This document shows, in pieces, positions 6,418 to 6,702 of a stretch of DNA of 6,702 nucleotides (the first letter of the stretch is position 1; every line of letters starts with the position of its first letter). The stretch lies in contig PLKU01000497.1 of NCBI GenBank assembly GCA_003140705.1, positions 7,114 through 13,815 on the forward strand, given 5' to 3'. The position numbers and the translations under genes were made by a program. Source of the stretch: Acidobacteriaceae bacterium (GTDB taxonomy: Bacteria > Acidobacteriota > Terriglobia > Terriglobales > Acidobacteriaceae). The notes beneath the pieces are model-generated. The model saw nothing but the letters and a program-made list of their open reading frames with translations. It was not told where the DNA came from and did no database searches.

Positions 6418-6702
6418 GCAGGAGGACCGGGCGGTCGCTGCCGGTGGCATCGCGCAAGCGAGGTTCACCGGGGGAGGAAAGTCCGAACTCCGCAGGGCAG
6501 TGTGCCGGATAACGTCCGGGACGTGAGCTTCAAGGCTCATGGACGGCCAGTGCCACAGAAAATATACCGCCTCGGCTACCCCTCTTTCGGGAGGGCCGCC
6601 CTGGAAACGCAATACCCGAGTTGGTCCGGCTTGCCGGATACGCTCGTCGTTGCGGAACTCCAGCGCCGGGGTAAGGGTGAAATGGTGCGGTAAGAGCGCA
6701 CC
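6418..6702 (+). ncRNA. rnpB: RNase P RNA, bacterial class A type, 3'-truncated by the window end
   Basis: This is the catalytic RNA of RNase P, which matures tRNA 5' ends. Diagnostic conserved blocks occur in order: GAGGAAAGTCCG (6474-6485), CAGGGCAGTGTGCCGG (6493-6508), CAGTGCCACAGAAAATATAC (6548-6567) with ACCGCC, and GTAAGGGTGAAATGG with GCGGTAAGAGCGCACC at 6671-6702. Helices are visible: P3-like 6441-6446/6465-6470 capped by a GCAA tetraloop stem, a CCGGA/TCCGG hairpin at 6505-6519 and a TGAGC/GCTCA hairpin at 6524-6539. The 5' end is placed near 6418 by aligning GACC (6425-6428) with the E. coli RNA, and is uncertain by several bases. The roughly 100-150 nt that carry the P15-P18 region and the 3' strand of P1 lie beyond the window. 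The segment between ACCGCC and GTAAGGGTGAAA is about 100 nt, much longer than in E. coli, so the P12 arm is enlarged. It is divergent from the fucosidase gene. Confidence 0.95.

Noticed and set aside
6250..6693. Short open frames on both strands over the rnpB region
   Set aside because: They overlap conserved RNase P RNA blocks and have no protein-like features.

Overview
This window looks like an ordinary chromosomal housekeeping segment of a GC-rich bacterium. Gene content and protein style suggest an Acidobacteriota-type organism: a squalene-cyclase-like repeat protein with QW motifs, an E2 with two near-identical lipoyl domains, a LipB with a long C-terminal tail, and a secreted GH29 fucosidase. 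That assignment is inferred from recognised sequence style only. No mobile element, CRISPR array, tRNA or phage/defence module is visible.

Layout: (1) 1-494, plus strand, is the 3' end of a gene for a squalene-cyclase/prenyltransferase-like alpha-alpha repeat protein. (2) A strong hairpin (528-563) lies in the gap where this gene meets the minus-strand block. (3) 581-3485, minus strand, holds three genes, read from high to low coordinate: a small DoxX-type membrane protein, lipB (octanoyltransferase) and a 2-oxo acid dehydrogenase E2 with two tandem lipoyl domains. A perfect TATAAT lies just upstream of the E2 gene. (4) 3486-3794 is a divergent intergenic region with a long imperfect hairpin in the presumed rsgA leader. 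(5) 3795-4850, plus strand, is rsgA, a circularly permuted GTPase for 30S ribosome maturation. (6) 4869-6329, minus strand, is a secreted GH29 alpha-L-fucosidase that converges on rsgA with only 18 nt between the stop codons. (7) From about 6418 to the window end, plus strand, is the 5' three-quarters or so of rnpB (RNase P RNA), divergent from the fucosidase gene and with an enlarged P12 region.

The clearest functional link is lipB next to E2. LipB transfers octanoyl groups to the lipoyl-domain lysines of E2-type proteins, and this E2 offers two such lysines (K43 and K135). rsgA and rnpB are independent RNA/ribosome housekeeping genes, and the fucosidase looks like a stand-alone extracellular glycan-degrading enzyme. 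I found no convincing evidence of a novel system. The findings are modest structural points about start sites, leader hairpins, the RNase P P12 arm and duplicated lipoyl domains.
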